A stretch of 23,000 bases of DNA from Zoogloea sp044344315 (GCF_044344315.1 NZ_JBIJDC010000075.1:1-23000); one strand, 5' to 3'; shown: positions 1 through 7,618, counted from the first letter of the stretch. Numbers and translations: made by a program. The notes: a model not told the origin generated them from the sequence alone.

Positions 1-189
1 CTCAGGCTTCAAGCCGACTTCTTCGAAGAGCTCACGGTACATGGCCTGTTCCGGCGATTCGCCGTGCTTGATTCCGCCTTGCGGAAACTGCCAGGAATGT
101 TCTCGTATCCGTTTGCCCCAGAAAACTTCGTTGCGCGCATTCACCAGAATGATGCCGACGTTAGGCCGATAGCCTTCACGGTCGAGCAT
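1..189 (-). CDS. rppH: RNA pyrophosphohydrolase RppH (5' part, cut by window edge)
   Basis: Nudix hydrolase that removes pyrophosphate from the 5' triphosphate end of RNA and so starts 5'-end-dependent decay. The first 63 codons are visible; the rest lies left of the window. The protein opens MLDREGYRPNVGIILVN, then has WQFPQGGI and a complete Nudix box: G38, E44, then RELFEEVGL at 52-60, with all catalytic glutamates present. MLDREGYRPNVGI is the typical RppH opening. An AAAGG stretch lies a few bases before the ATG. The gene is divergent from proS, with 156 bp between the two starts. Nudix hydrolases are diverse, but this N-terminus is specific enough that only the missing C-terminal half limits confidence. 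Confidence 0.93.
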   Translation of the reverse strand, partial: MLDREGYRPNVGIILVNARNEVFWGKRIREHSWQFPQGGIKHGESPEQAMYRELFEEVGLKPE

Positions 190-286
190 GGTGCAACCTT
201 TAATTCATGAACTGGCCGGAATTCTTCCACATTTCCCCCTGTCGTGAAAGAACAACGCCCTGATTCGGTGCGCTGCACGACAAGCG

Positions 287-315
287 CTGCCAGTCCGCGC
301 TGTGCACGCTAAAAT
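287..315 (+). promoter_or_regulatory. Putative sigma-70 promoter of proS
   Basis: CTGCCA (287-292, 4 of 6 matches to the -35 consensus) and TAAAAT (310-315, 5 of 6 matches to the -10 consensus) are 17 bp apart. They end 30 bases before the proS ATG, in the rppH/proS divergent region. The prediction is by eye only. Confidence 0.45.
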
Positions 316-345
316 TACAGGCTGTACTTTCAACGGATCCGGTCC

Positions 346-2064
346 ATGCGTGCCTCCCAGTTCTTCCTCTCCACCCTCAAGGAAGCCCCGTCCGACGCCG
401 AAGTCATTAGTCACAAGCTCATGATGCGGGCGGGCCTGATCAAACGGCTCGCGGGTGGTATCTATACCTGGATGCCTCTTGGCCTTCGTGCCCTGCGCAA
501 GGTAGAGGCTATCGTGAAGGAAGAGATGAACCGTGCCGGCGCCATCGAGTTGCTCATGCCCGCCGTCCAGCCCGCCGAGCTCTGGCAGGAATCCGGGCGC
601 TGGGACTTCTACGGCCCTGAGCTGCTGCGCTTCAAGGACCGCCACGACCGCGACTTCGTGATCGGCCCGACCCACGAGGAAGTCATCACCGACGTCGTGC
701 GTCGTGACTTGAGGAGCTACCGGCAACTGCCCAAGCACTTCTATCAGGTGCAGATGAAGTTCCGTGACGAGATCCGGCCGCGCTTTGGTGTCATGCGCGG
801 GCGTGAGTTCCTGATGAAAGACGGCTATTCCTTCCACAGCTCCTTCGAGGACCTGCAGCGGGAATACCGCAACATGTACGACACCTACCACCGCATCTTC
901 AACCGCCTCGGCCTGAAGTTCCGCGCGGTGGCTGCCGACACCGGCTCCATCGGCGGCACGGGCTCCCATGAATTCCACGTCATCGCAGAAACCGGCGAGG
1001 ACGACATCGCGTATAGCCCCACGTCCGACTACGCTGCCAACGTGGAGCTGGCCGAAGCCCTGGCGCCCACCACGCCGCGCCCGGCCGCAAGCGCAGCCCT
1101 GACCAAGGTGCATACGCCGGGCGTCAAGACCATCGACGAACTGGCTGCCTTCCTCAAGGTGTCGGCCACGAGCACCGTCAAGGCCATCGTCGTCGACGGT
1201 GACGACAGCACCGGCAACAAGCCGGTGCTGCTGCTCCTGCGTGGCGACCACGAACTGAACGAAGTAAAGGCCCAAAAGATCGCTGGTGTGAAGAATCCGC
1301 TGACCTTCGCCTCCCCTGCCGCCATTCTTGCCGCGTTTGGTGCCAACGCAGGCTCGCTCGGCCCCGTGGGCTTTGAGGGCCGCGTGGTGATGGACCGCAG
1401 CGTGGCCGCCATGGCCGACTTCGTTACCGGCGCCAACGAGGACGACCATCACTACACCGGCGTGAACATCGGGCGCGATTTCCCGGAGGCCGAAGTGGCC
1501 GACCTGCGCAATGTCGTGGCCGGTGATCCCTCACCCGATGGGCAGGGCACCCTTGAGATCTGTCGTGGCATCGAAGTCGGCCACATTTTCCAGCTCCGTA
1601 CCAAGTACGCCGAAGCCCTGAACTGTAAGTTCCTCAACGAGCAGGGCAAGGAGCAGATCATGGAGATGGGCTGCTACGGAATCGGTGTGTCGCGCATCCT
1701 GGGTGCTGCCATCGAGCAGAACAACGACGCACGCGGCATCATCTGGCCGGACGCCATCGCCCCGTTCCAGGTTGCCATCGTGCCCATGGGCTACGCCAAG
1801 TCGGATGCGGTGCGCGACGCAGCCAACGCCCTCTACACCGAGCTTGTTGCAGCGGGCATCGATGCATTCCTCGACGACCGGGACGAACGCCCCGGTTCGC
1901 TGCTGGCCGACAATGAACTGATCGGCACGCCGCATCGCGTCGTCATTGGCGACCGCGGTCTGAAGGAAGGTGTGGTCGAGTATCAAGGGCGTCGCGACGC
2001 GGAAGCCACCAAGCTGGCCCTCAACGAAGTGGCCAGCCTCGTCATCGGCAAGCTGAAGGGCTGA
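346..2064 (+). CDS. proS: Proline--tRNA ligase ProS (bacterial type with editing domain)
   Basis: Cytoplasmic class II aminoacyl-tRNA synthetase that charges tRNA(Pro). It has 572 residues, the usual length of the bacterial type. Visible signatures are the N-terminal MRASQFFLSTLKE, the class II motif 2 region at about 138-160 (FRDEIRPRFG, then RGREFLMKD) and motif 3 at about 443-458 (CYGIGVSRILGAAIEQ). Between motifs 2 and 3, about 225-405, lies the INS cis-editing domain that hydrolyses Ala-tRNA(Pro). STVKA places a lysine at 279, the position of the key editing lysine of the E. coli enzyme. The ATG is the natural family start. The next gene, a lytic transglycosylase, begins 3 bp after the stop, so the two are probably co-transcribed. 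Confidence 0.97.
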   Translation: MRASQFFLSTLKEAPSDAEVISHKLMMRAGLIKRLAGGIYTWMPLGLRALRKVEAIVKEEMNRAGAIELLMPAVQPAELWQESGRWDFYGPELLRFKDRHDRDFVIGPTHEEVITDVVRRDLRSYRQLPKHFYQVQMKFRDEIRPRFGVMRGREFLMKDGYSFHSSFEDLQREYRNMYDTYHRIFNRLGLKFRAVAADTGSIGGTGSHEFHVIAETGEDDIAYSPTSDYAANVELAEALAPTTPRPAASAALTKVHTPGVKTIDELAAFLKVSATSTVKAIVVDGDDSTGNKPVLLLLRGDHELNEVKAQKIAGVKNPLTFASPAAILAAFGANAGSLGPVGFEGRVVMDRSVAAMADFVTGANEDDHHYTGVNIGRDFPEAEVADLRNVVAGDPSPDGQGTLEICRGIEVGHIFQLRTKYAEALNCKFLNEQGKEQIMEMGCYGIGVSRILGAAIEQNNDARGIIWPDAIAPFQVAIVPMGYAKSDAVRDAANALYTELVAAGIDAFLDDRDERPGSLLADNELIGTPHRVVIGDRGLKEGVVEYQGRRDAEATKLALNEVASLVIGKLKG

Positions 2065-2067
2065 CCC

Positions 2068-2697
2068 ATGGCTGCATTGAGCCGCACCCTCGCTTCAAGC
2101 TTCCTTGCCCTGTCATTGATGGGAGCAGGGGTTGGCGCATGGGCCGGCAATCAGCAATATCAGCCCCTCGCCGCCAGCGTGCAGGCAGCCCTGCACGCTG
2201 CGGTGGCGGATCAGGCGCCCCTTGATGCGAGCTTCCAGCGTTCGGCGGAGCGGGCCCGCTGGCTCTCCGAGATGTCGCAACGCCTGGCGAGGCGCATTCC
2301 CGACGAAAGCTATCGCTCGGAACTCCTTCGCGCGGTGCACTACGAAGCCAGCCGGGCGGGTCTCGACCCGCAGCTTGTCCTGGGACTGATCCAGGTGGAA
2401 AGCGGCTTCAAGAAGTATGCGGTGTCGTCGGTCGGTGCCCGTGGCTACATGCAGGTAATGCCCTTCTGGGCCCGTCTCATCGGCACCGAAGACACCAACC
2501 TCTTTCACATGCGCACCAACCTGCGCTTCGGATGCACGATCCTGCGCCACTACCTTGACATCGAGAAGGGCGATCTCTTCCGCGCCCTCGGTCGTTACAA
2601 CGGGAGCCTGGGCAAGGCCGAGTATCCAAACATGGTCCGTGCGGCCTGGGAACACAACTGGTCCTACCCAAGCTACCGACTGGCCCAGAGCCCCTGA
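2068..2697 (+). CDS. Secreted lytic transglycosylase (SLT domain)
   Basis: Periplasmic enzyme predicted to cleave the MurNAc-GlcNAc bond of peptidoglycan with formation of 1,6-anhydroMurNAc. Of 209 residues, 1-26 form a signal peptide ending AGVGAWA. The SLT domain follows: LVLGLIQVESGF with the catalytic glutamate at 111, then GARGYMQVMPFW (123-134), a mid-domain CTILRHYLD and ALGRYNGS (173-180). There is no LysM or other wall-binding domain, so it is a minimal single-domain member. It starts 3 bp after the proS stop, with a GAAGGG ribosome site inside the end of proS. The proS-transglycosylase pairing is familiar to me from betaproteobacteria. I do not assign it to a named Mlt enzyme. Confidence 0.9.
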   Translation: MAALSRTLASSFLALSLMGAGVGAWAGNQQYQPLAASVQAALHAAVADQAPLDASFQRSAERARWLSEMSQRLARRIPDESYRSELLRAVHYEASRAGLDPQLVLGLIQVESGFKKYAVSSVGARGYMQVMPFWARLIGTEDTNLFHMRTNLRFGCTILRHYLDIEKGDLFRALGRYNGSLGKAEYPNMVRAAWEHNWSYPSYRLAQSP

Positions 2698-2717
2698 AAC
2701 AAAGGCATATGAACGAT

Positions 2718-2740
2718 ACGGGCGCCCAGCAGGCGCCCGT
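2718..2740. terminator. Hairpin between convergent transglycosylase and mnmA
   Basis: ACGGGCGCC and GGCGCCCGT form a perfect 9-bp stem around a CAGCA loop. It lies 20 bases after the transglycosylase stop and 21 bases beyond the mnmA stop. Neither side has a real T run, so it is a weak or two-way terminator inferred from position. Confidence 0.6.
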
Positions 2741-2761
2741 TCTGCATTCAAGATACCTGAA

Positions 2762-3874
2762 TCATCCCACGATGATCCCGCCACCAAGGCACGCGCGGCT
2801 TTCGTAGATCACAACACTCTGCCCTGGCGTCACCGCCCATTGAGGCTGGGCAAAGGCAATCTCGGCCCGCCCGCCGGCCAAGACATCAATCTCACAGGGG
2901 GCATCCGGCGTGCGATAACGCGGCTTGGCGGTGTAAACCCAGTGGGTGCGCGGATCCCGCCCCGACACCCACGACAGGTCGGCAGCAATCATCCGGTCCT
3001 TGAGCAAGGCAGGATGATCGTGCCCTTGCACAACGTACAGCACATTGCTGGCCACATCCTTGACTGCCGCATACCAGGCATCGTGATCGCCGGCGTCATC
3101 CTGATTGCCCTTGATGCCACCGATCTGCAGCCCCTTGCGCTGGCCGATGGTGTGATGCATCAAGCCCTGATGCTGGCCGATGACCTTGTTGCCATCCAGC
3201 GTGCGGATCTCACCCGGCCGGGCGGGCAGATAGCGGGACAGAAACTCCCGGAAGGGGCGCTCACCGATGAAACAAATGCCGGTGGAGTCCTTCTTCGCGT
3301 GCACGTGCAGACCGGCAGCTTCGGCCATCTTGCGCACATCGCGCTTGTAAAGGTGACCAATGGGAAACAGGGTTTTGGACAACTGGGCCTGATTCAGGCG
3401 GTAGAGGAAATAGCTCTGGTCCTTGGTACCGTCCTCTGCCTTCAGCAGTTGGTATTCCGTCCGCCCGTCGTTGGTCCATTCACGCACCTGCGCATAGTGC
3501 CCGGTGGCAATGCGGTCGGCGCCAAGGGCCATGGCGTGATCCAGGAAGGCCTTGAACTTGATTTCGGAATTGCACAGGATGTCCGGGTTCGGCGTACGCC
3601 CGGCCTCGTACTCCCGCAGGAAATCGGCGAAGACCCGATCCTTGTACTCCGTGGAGAAATTCACCACCTCCAGTTCGATGCCCAGCACATCGGCCACCGA
3701 CACCACATCGACGAGATCCTCCCGGGTCGAACAGTATTCGCTATCGTCGTCATCCTCCCAGTTCTTCATGAACAGGCCGACCACGTCATAGCCCTGTTGC
3801 TTGAGCAGCAATGCCGCCACAGACGAATCCACTCCGCCGGACATGCCGACAACGACTTTTTCCTTACGAGACAT
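2762..3874 (-). CDS. mnmA: tRNA-specific 2-thiouridylase MnmA
   Basis: Catalyses ATP-dependent 2-thiolation of the wobble uridine (s2U34) of tRNA(Lys), tRNA(Glu) and tRNA(Gln), taking sulfur from the TusE/IscS relay. It has 370 residues. The PP-loop SGGVDSS lies at 12-18. The two catalytic cysteines are C101 in NPDILCNSEIKF and C201 in STGICFIGERPF. The frame stays open further upstream, but MSRKEKVVVGMSGG is the family start. That start overlaps the last 11 bp of the preceding secreted-protein gene, which suggests translational coupling. The nudJ-like gene two places upstream recalls the nudJ (ymfB)-mnmA neighbourhood of E. coli. Confidence 0.97.
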   Translation of the reverse strand: MSRKEKVVVGMSGGVDSSVAALLLKQQGYDVVGLFMKNWEDDDDSEYCSTREDLVDVVSVADVLGIELEVVNFSTEYKDRVFADFLREYEAGRTPNPDILCNSEIKFKAFLDHAMALGADRIATGHYAQVREWTNDGRTEYQLLKAEDGTKDQSYFLYRLNQAQLSKTLFPIGHLYKRDVRKMAEAAGLHVHAKKDSTGICFIGERPFREFLSRYLPARPGEIRTLDGNKVIGQHQGLMHHTIGQRKGLQIGGIKGNQDDAGDHDAWYAAVKDVASNVLYVVQGHDHPALLKDRMIAADLSWVSGRDPRTHWVYTAKPRYRTPDAPCEIDVLAGGRAEIAFAQPQWAVTPGQSVVIYESRACLGGGIIVG

Positions 3875-4424
3875 TCGGTCCCTCTCCATCCAGCCAGTCT
3901 TCCAGGGGTAACACCACGGCCGGATCGCCATGCTCCCCGAACCACGAATCCACCACAAAGCGCGCCCCGCCTTCAGGCACCTCACCACTCTTCTCGCGAA
4001 TCACCGCCGAGAAATGCTGGGCCACCAACCAGCGTACCCTGCGCTGAATCGGCTCCACAGCATGAAAACGTAAGAGGCCACGGCCTTCCATCATTCTTAG
4101 AAAACCGGAGGTCGTCTCGGCATGGTCGATGCAATCCATCATTCCATGGACACCATCGTCGAGGAAGTCCCCCGGGCGGTCCGCCTGAATCGGCGACTGC
4201 TCACCTGCCCACAGGTACAGCTGGCCAACCACCAGAGACAGAATCGCCCGCTCGGCCACTGGCGTGTCCGCCAACCTCAGCCGCCCTCCAAGCTCGGTGA
4301 GCCTGGTTTCCGAAAAAATCACCTCCTGCCGGGCCACGCAACCGTAGTTGAAACAGACGGTGGCGTGCTCGTCTGCCAGAGCGATACCCGCCCACAGCAG
4401 TGCCGCGACAAAAACGTACTTCAT
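3864..4424 (-). CDS. Secreted conserved protein of unknown function, possible Cys-His-Asp hydrolase fold
   Basis: I cannot assign a function. The 186-residue protein has a short signal peptide (about 1-18, MKYVFVAALLWAGIALA), so it is probably periplasmic. Cysteines at 24 and 29 just after cleavage could form a disulfide. The conserved-looking core has GMMDCIDHAETT (C98), then RWLVAQHFSAVI (H137), then RFVVDSWFGEHGDPAV (D159). The order and context (C-I-D; H-x-x-A-V-I; V-V-D-S-W-F) resemble transglutaminase/papain-like enzymes; this is inference from pattern only. Its ATG overlaps the stop of the upstream Nudix gene as ATGA, and its stop lies inside the start of mnmA, so all three are likely translated in a coupled way. 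Confidence 0.8.
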   Translation of the reverse strand: MKYVFVAALLWAGIALADEHATVCFNYGCVARQEVIFSETRLTELGGRLRLADTPVAERAILSLVVGQLYLWAGEQSPIQADRPGDFLDDGVHGMMDCIDHAETTSGFLRMMEGRGLLRFHAVEPIQRRVRWLVAQHFSAVIREKSGEVPEGGARFVVDSWFGEHGDPAVVLPLEDWLDGEGPNVS

Positions 4425-4876
4425 GGTGCGTCATAGTGGCGGATCAGCTCCAACGGATATCTCCGCCCGGCGAGGTAATCCTCGCAGCACTGAAGAATCA
4501 GCGGGCTGCGATGGCGCTCCCGCGTCAACTTCAGCTCGTCAAGCGTCATCCACACAGCGCGCACGATACCCGCATCCAGCGAACGCTCAGGCTCGAAGCC
4601 GCATAGCTCACCGCCAAAGGCAAAACGCAGATAGGTCACATCACCGGTCGGTCGGGGCCACTGATAGATCCCGACCAGGAAGGACGGGCGGAATACATGG
4701 GCGGTTTCTTCCAGCGCCTCCCGCGAGGCGGCCTCAATCAGCGACTCACCCTGCTCCAGGTGACCGGCAGGCTGATTGAAGCGCAGCCCGTCGTCGGTCT
4801 CCTCCTCCACCAACAAGAAGCGCCCATCGCGCTCCACCACGGCCGCGACCGTGACATTCGGCTTCCAACTCCTCAT
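4421..4876 (-). CDS. Nudix hydrolase, NudJ-like phosphatase
   Basis: Probable cytoplasmic hydrolase of nucleoside or thiamine pyrophosphates (HMP-PP, nucleoside tri- and diphosphates) by similarity to E. coli NudJ, which is also encoded just upstream of mnmA. It has 151 residues. MRSWKPNVTVAAVVERDGRF and FNQPAGHLEQGES are NudJ-like. The Nudix box has G38, E44 and R52-E53-A-L-E56-E57, so the metal-binding glutamates are intact, but the usual glycine after EE-x is alanine (A59). First gene of a three-gene minus-strand operon, with its stop overlapping the next start by 4 bp. The substrate is inferred from family and context. Confidence 0.9.
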   Translation of the reverse strand: MRSWKPNVTVAAVVERDGRFLLVEEETDDGLRFNQPAGHLEQGESLIEAASREALEETAHVFRPSFLVGIYQWPRPTGDVTYLRFAFGGELCGFEPERSLDAGIVRAVWMTLDELKLTRERHRSPLILQCCEDYLAGRRYPLELIRHYDAP

Positions 4877-4900
4877 GGCGATCCTGCAGACAAAGACCCC

Positions 4901-4952
4901 ATTTTACCCCCTTCCGAGCGGCGGTCCGCAGCCGCTCGGAATGAGCTAGAAT
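4901..4952. promoter_or_regulatory. Divergent promoter region with perfect dyad, nudJ-like gene / ilvE
   Basis: The 117 bp between the two starts contain an 11-bp perfect inverted repeat, TTCCGAGCGGC (4912-4922) and GCCGCTCGGAA (4931-4941), with an 8-base centre. It is flanked by TAGAAT (4947-4952) on the plus strand towards ilvE and TAAAAT (4901-4906) on the minus strand towards the nudJ-like gene. Both could be -10 boxes, and the dyad covers both expected -35 positions, which match consensus poorly. This fits an operator or a transcribed hairpin. The repeat is certain; its role is inferred. Confidence 0.5.
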
Positions 4953-4993
4953 TGGGGGTTTGAATTCACTGTTTTCAGCTGGAGATCCCCATA

Positions 4994-5914
4994 ATGTCAA
5001 TGGCAGACCGCGACGGTTTCATCTGGTACGACGGCAAACTCGTGCCGTGGCGCGAAGCGACCACCCACGTGCTAACGCACTCCCTCCACTACGGCCTGTC
5101 CGTGTTCGAGGGCGTCCGCGCGTACAACACCGTCAAGGGCACAGCGATCTTCCGCCTTGCCGAGCACACCCAGCGTCTGCTCAACTCCGGCAAGATCTAC
5201 ATGATGAACATTCCTTACACCAAGGAAGTTCTCATGGAAGCACAGCTGGAAGTCGTGCGCGTGAACAAACTCGAAAGCTGCTACCTCCGCCCGATCGCCT
5301 TCTACGGCTCCGAGAAGATGGGCATTTCCACCAAGGGGGCGACGGTGCATGTGGCCATTGCCGCCTGGCCGTGGGGCGCCTACCTGGGTGAAGATGGCCT
5401 GCAGCGCGGCATCCGGGTAAAGACATCATCCTTCGCCCGTCACCACGTCAACGTCACCATGCCCCGCGCCAAGCTGGCCTCCACCTACGCCAACTCCATC
5501 CTGGCCAACCTGGAAGCCACCGACGCCGGCTACGATGAAGCGCTGCTCCTCGACACCAACGGTTTTGTGGCCGAAGGCGCTGGCGAGAACCTCTTCGTGA
5601 TCAAGGATGGCGCCATCTACGAACCCGAGATTGCTTCCGCCCTCACCGGCATCACCCGCAGCTCGATGATCCAGGTCGCCAAGGAATTCGGCCTCGAAGT
5701 AATCTCCAAGCGCATCACCCGTGACGACATCTACATCGCCGACGAAGCCTTCTTCACCGGCACGGCGGCTGAAGTCACCCCGATCCGTGAGCTCGACGGC
5801 CGCGTCATCGGTGAAGGCTCCCGTGGCCCGATCACCGAGAAGCTGCAGTCGCGCTTCTTCGAGATCGTGAACGGCAAGGCACCCGAATACGAACACTGGC
5901 TGTCATTCATCTAA
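4994..5914 (+). CDS. ilvE: Branched-chain amino acid aminotransferase IlvE
   Basis: PLP-dependent fold-type IV transaminase that moves the amino group between glutamate and the 2-oxo acids of leucine, isoleucine and valine (last step of their synthesis, first of breakdown). It has 306 residues. The start MSMADRDGFIWYDGKLVPW is typical of the group. HYGLSVFEGVRAY (32-44) carries the substrate-binding arginine, and PRAKLASTYANS places the PLP-binding lysine at K160. EGAGENLFVIKDG and the C-terminal EAFFTGTAAEVTPI are further family motifs. A GGAG ribosome site precedes the ATG; a second ATG two codons later is possible. It leads a plus-strand cluster with a zinc-finger gene 17 bp downstream. 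Confidence 0.96.
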   Translation: MSMADRDGFIWYDGKLVPWREATTHVLTHSLHYGLSVFEGVRAYNTVKGTAIFRLAEHTQRLLNSGKIYMMNIPYTKEVLMEAQLEVVRVNKLESCYLRPIAFYGSEKMGISTKGATVHVAIAAWPWGAYLGEDGLQRGIRVKTSSFARHHVNVTMPRAKLASTYANSILANLEATDAGYDEALLLDTNGFVAEGAGENLFVIKDGAIYEPEIASALTGITRSSMIQVAKEFGLEVISKRITRDDIYIADEAFFTGTAAEVTPIRELDGRVIGEGSRGPITEKLQSRFFEIVNGKAPEYEHWLSFI

Positions 5915-5931
5915 GATCCCAGGAGAGATCC

Positions 5932-6132
5932 ATGCCCGAGAATCAGGACAAGACCAAGCCGATCGAAGTGACGGCCAAGGCGCTCCCGCTCCACTGCCCA
6001 ATGCCCGACGCCCCCCTGTGGGCCCGGCATCCGCGCGTGTTCCTGGACGTGACTGCCGAAGGCAAGGCCACCTGCCCGTATTGTGGTGCCCAGTATGTCT
6101 TCTCCGGCGAGCTGCCCAAGGGACATCACTGA
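5932..6132 (+). CDS. Small CHCC-type zinc-finger protein
   Basis: A 66-residue protein with the CHCC zinc-finger pattern also found in the mitochondrial complex I subunit NDUFS6. The ligands are C22 (LHCPMP), H33 (ARHPRVFLD), C48 and C51 (CPYCGAQY). HPRVFLD and CPYCGAQY are hallmark strings of the bacterial family, whose function is not established. It has no signal peptide or membrane segment. AGGAGAG lies just before the ATG, and the gene follows ilvE by 17 bp. I recall this gene directly after ilvE in other betaproteobacteria, but that was not checked here. Confidence 0.9.
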   Translation: MPENQDKTKPIEVTAKALPLHCPMPDAPLWARHPRVFLDVTAEGKATCPYCGAQYVFSGELPKGHH

Positions 6133-6155
6133 GCTTCGACACAGGCTTCGGCCAG

Positions 6156-6179
6156 CACGGGGGCGGCAACGCCCCCGTG
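6156..6179 (+). terminator. Strong GNRA-capped hairpin between zinc-finger and SnoaL-like genes
   Basis: CACGGGGGCG and CGCCCCCGTG form a perfect 10-bp stem capped by GCAA, a stable GNRA tetraloop. No T run follows, and the next gene in the same direction starts 32 bases later. It may be an attenuator, a processing/stability element or an imperfect terminator. The structure is certain; the role is not. Confidence 0.5.
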
Positions 6180-6211
6180 TCACGTCAAGACGTCCATCCG
6201 GGGAGCCCCTC

Positions 6212-6643
6212 ATGAGCAATCCCATCTTCACTACACCCGACGAAGCGGAAGCCGCCTTCTACGCAGCCTTGGCCCACGCCGATATCGACCGCATGATGGC
6301 TGTCTGGTCCGAGGATGACGAAGTCGTCTGCGTTCATCCGGGCAGCATTCGTCTGATCGGCCTGGTCGCCATCCGGGAATCCTGGCGTCAGCTCTTCGCC
6401 AGCGGCGCCCGCATCACCGTCAGCGCCACCCACCCGGTGCGCTGGTCCAACCTGATGACAGCCGTGCACACGGTCCATCAGCACGTCCACGTGGAGGGAG
6501 ATGATCGCCTCCATCCGCCGATCATAGCCACCAACGTCTTCGCCCGTGGTGCGCTCGGCTGGAAGATGGTGATGCATCACGCCTCACCGGCCCCAGACAT
6601 GGACAACCTGCACAGCAACGACTGCCCCCACGTCATCCATTGA
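6212..6643 (+). CDS. NTF2/SnoaL-like fold protein
   Basis: A 143-residue protein of the NTF2-like superfamily (SnoaL/DUF4440 type). The pattern DEAEAAFYAALAHADIDRMMAVW, then VVCVHPGSIRLIGLVAIRESW, then NVFARGALGWKMVMHHAS gives the usual cone-shaped alpha+beta barrel order. Small polar residues and histidines in the strands (HPG, MHHAS) are typical of the pocket, but the ligand or reaction cannot be read from sequence. The ATG has GGGGAG 6 bases upstream. An upstream extension of the open frame would run back into the hairpin and the zinc-finger gene and is rejected. Its stop overlaps the start of the following hydrolase gene, so the two are likely coupled. Confidence 0.85.
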   Translation: MSNPIFTTPDEAEAAFYAALAHADIDRMMAVWSEDDEVVCVHPGSIRLIGLVAIRESWRQLFASGARITVSATHPVRWSNLMTAVHTVHQHVHVEGDDRLHPPIIATNVFARGALGWKMVMHHASPAPDMDNLHSNDCPHVIH

Positions 6644-7611
6644 CGCCATCCATCACCCGCTACATCGCGCCTCGCTGGCTGCCCGGGGGGCACGCCCAGA
6701 CCATCTGGCCCCTTCTTCGCAAGGGGCCCCTGCCCGATCTCCGGCGCGAACGCTGGGACACCCCGGATGGAGACTTCATAGACCTGGACTGGCTGCCCCA
6801 TCGGCCGGGCGCGCCGCTCGTCGTCCTCTTCCACGGTCTCGAGGGCTCCAGCGAGTCACCCTACGCGCGCAGCCTGATGCGCATGCTCACGCGCTTGGGC
6901 TGGAACGGTGTGGTTCCACACTTTCGTGGCTGCTCCGGCGAGCCCAACCGGCTGCCCCGAGCCTACCATTCCGGCGACGCGGACGAGATCGGATGGATAC
7001 TGGAGCGACTCGCCACCCTGCACCCGCAGCTTCCACGCTACGCAGCGGGGGTGTCCTTGGGCGGCAACGCACTGCTGCTGTGGCTCGGCACCCGTGGGCG
7101 CGATGCCTGCCAAACCATCCATGCCGCAGCGGCCGTCTGCCCGCCCCTCGACATGGCCGCGGCCGGGCACAACCTGAGCAAGGGCTTCAACCGCCTCTAC
7201 ACCCGGCACTTCCTCGCTACACTCAAACACAATGCCGCAGCCAAGCTGCGCCAGCACCCCGAACTGTTCGACCTCGAGGCCATGCTGCGTACCACCAACC
7301 TCTATGAGTTCGACAATCTCGTCACCGCCCCACTACACGGCTTTCGCGATACCGATGACTACTGGCACCGGGCGTCCAGCAAAGCCCACCTGAAGGAGAT
7401 CAGCATCCCCACACTGGTAATCAACCCGCTGAACGATCCCTTTCTGCCGGCGAGCTTCCTGCCCAGCCGCAAGGACGTCTCCTCCTTCGTCACCCTCGAG
7501 CAACCTGAGGAAGGCGGACATGTGGGTTTTGTCTCCGGTGGATGGCCTGGTCATCTCGATTGGCTTCCCGGGCGTCTGGTGCATTTTTTCACGATCAGTC
7601 ACAATTCCTGA
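6640..7611 (+). CDS. YheT-type alpha/beta hydrolase
   Basis: Predicted serine hydrolase of the YheT/EMB8/ABHD family, with the physiological substrate unknown. It has 323 residues. The N-terminal WLPGGHAQTIWPLL is the family entry motif. LFHGLEGS (63-70) is the oxyanion-loop region. The nucleophile elbow GVSLGGN gives S139, NPLNDPF gives D266 and EGGHVGF gives H294, so the catalytic triad is complete. The only start that keeps the full domain is a TTG at 6640, which overlaps the SnoaL-like gene's stop as TTGA. No in-frame ATG is close and no clear ribosome site precedes it, so it probably depends on termination of the gene before. Confidence 0.92.
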   Translation: MTPSITRYIAPRWLPGGHAQTIWPLLRKGPLPDLRRERWDTPDGDFIDLDWLPHRPGAPLVVLFHGLEGSSESPYARSLMRMLTRLGWNGVVPHFRGCSGEPNRLPRAYHSGDADEIGWILERLATLHPQLPRYAAGVSLGGNALLLWLGTRGRDACQTIHAAAAVCPPLDMAAAGHNLSKGFNRLYTRHFLATLKHNAAAKLRQHPELFDLEAMLRTTNLYEFDNLVTAPLHGFRDTDDYWHRASSKAHLKEISIPTLVINPLNDPFLPASFLPSRKDVSSFVTLEQPEEGGHVGFVSGGWPGHLDWLPGRLVHFFTISHNS

Positions 7612-7618
7612 CCCCCCT

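Noticed and set aside
287..306. Short inverted and direct GCGCTG/GTGCA repeats before proS as an operator
   Set aside because: The matches are 5-6 bases long and of a composition common in this genome; not enough to separate from chance.
205..1452. 415-codon minus-strand open frame opposite proS
   Set aside because: Antisense shadow: low-complexity Gly/His/Val-rich translation opposite a conserved gene.
2555..4300. 581-codon plus-strand open frame across the transglycosylase end and mnmA
   Set aside because: It runs through a terminator hairpin and opposite mnmA, with no domain pattern.
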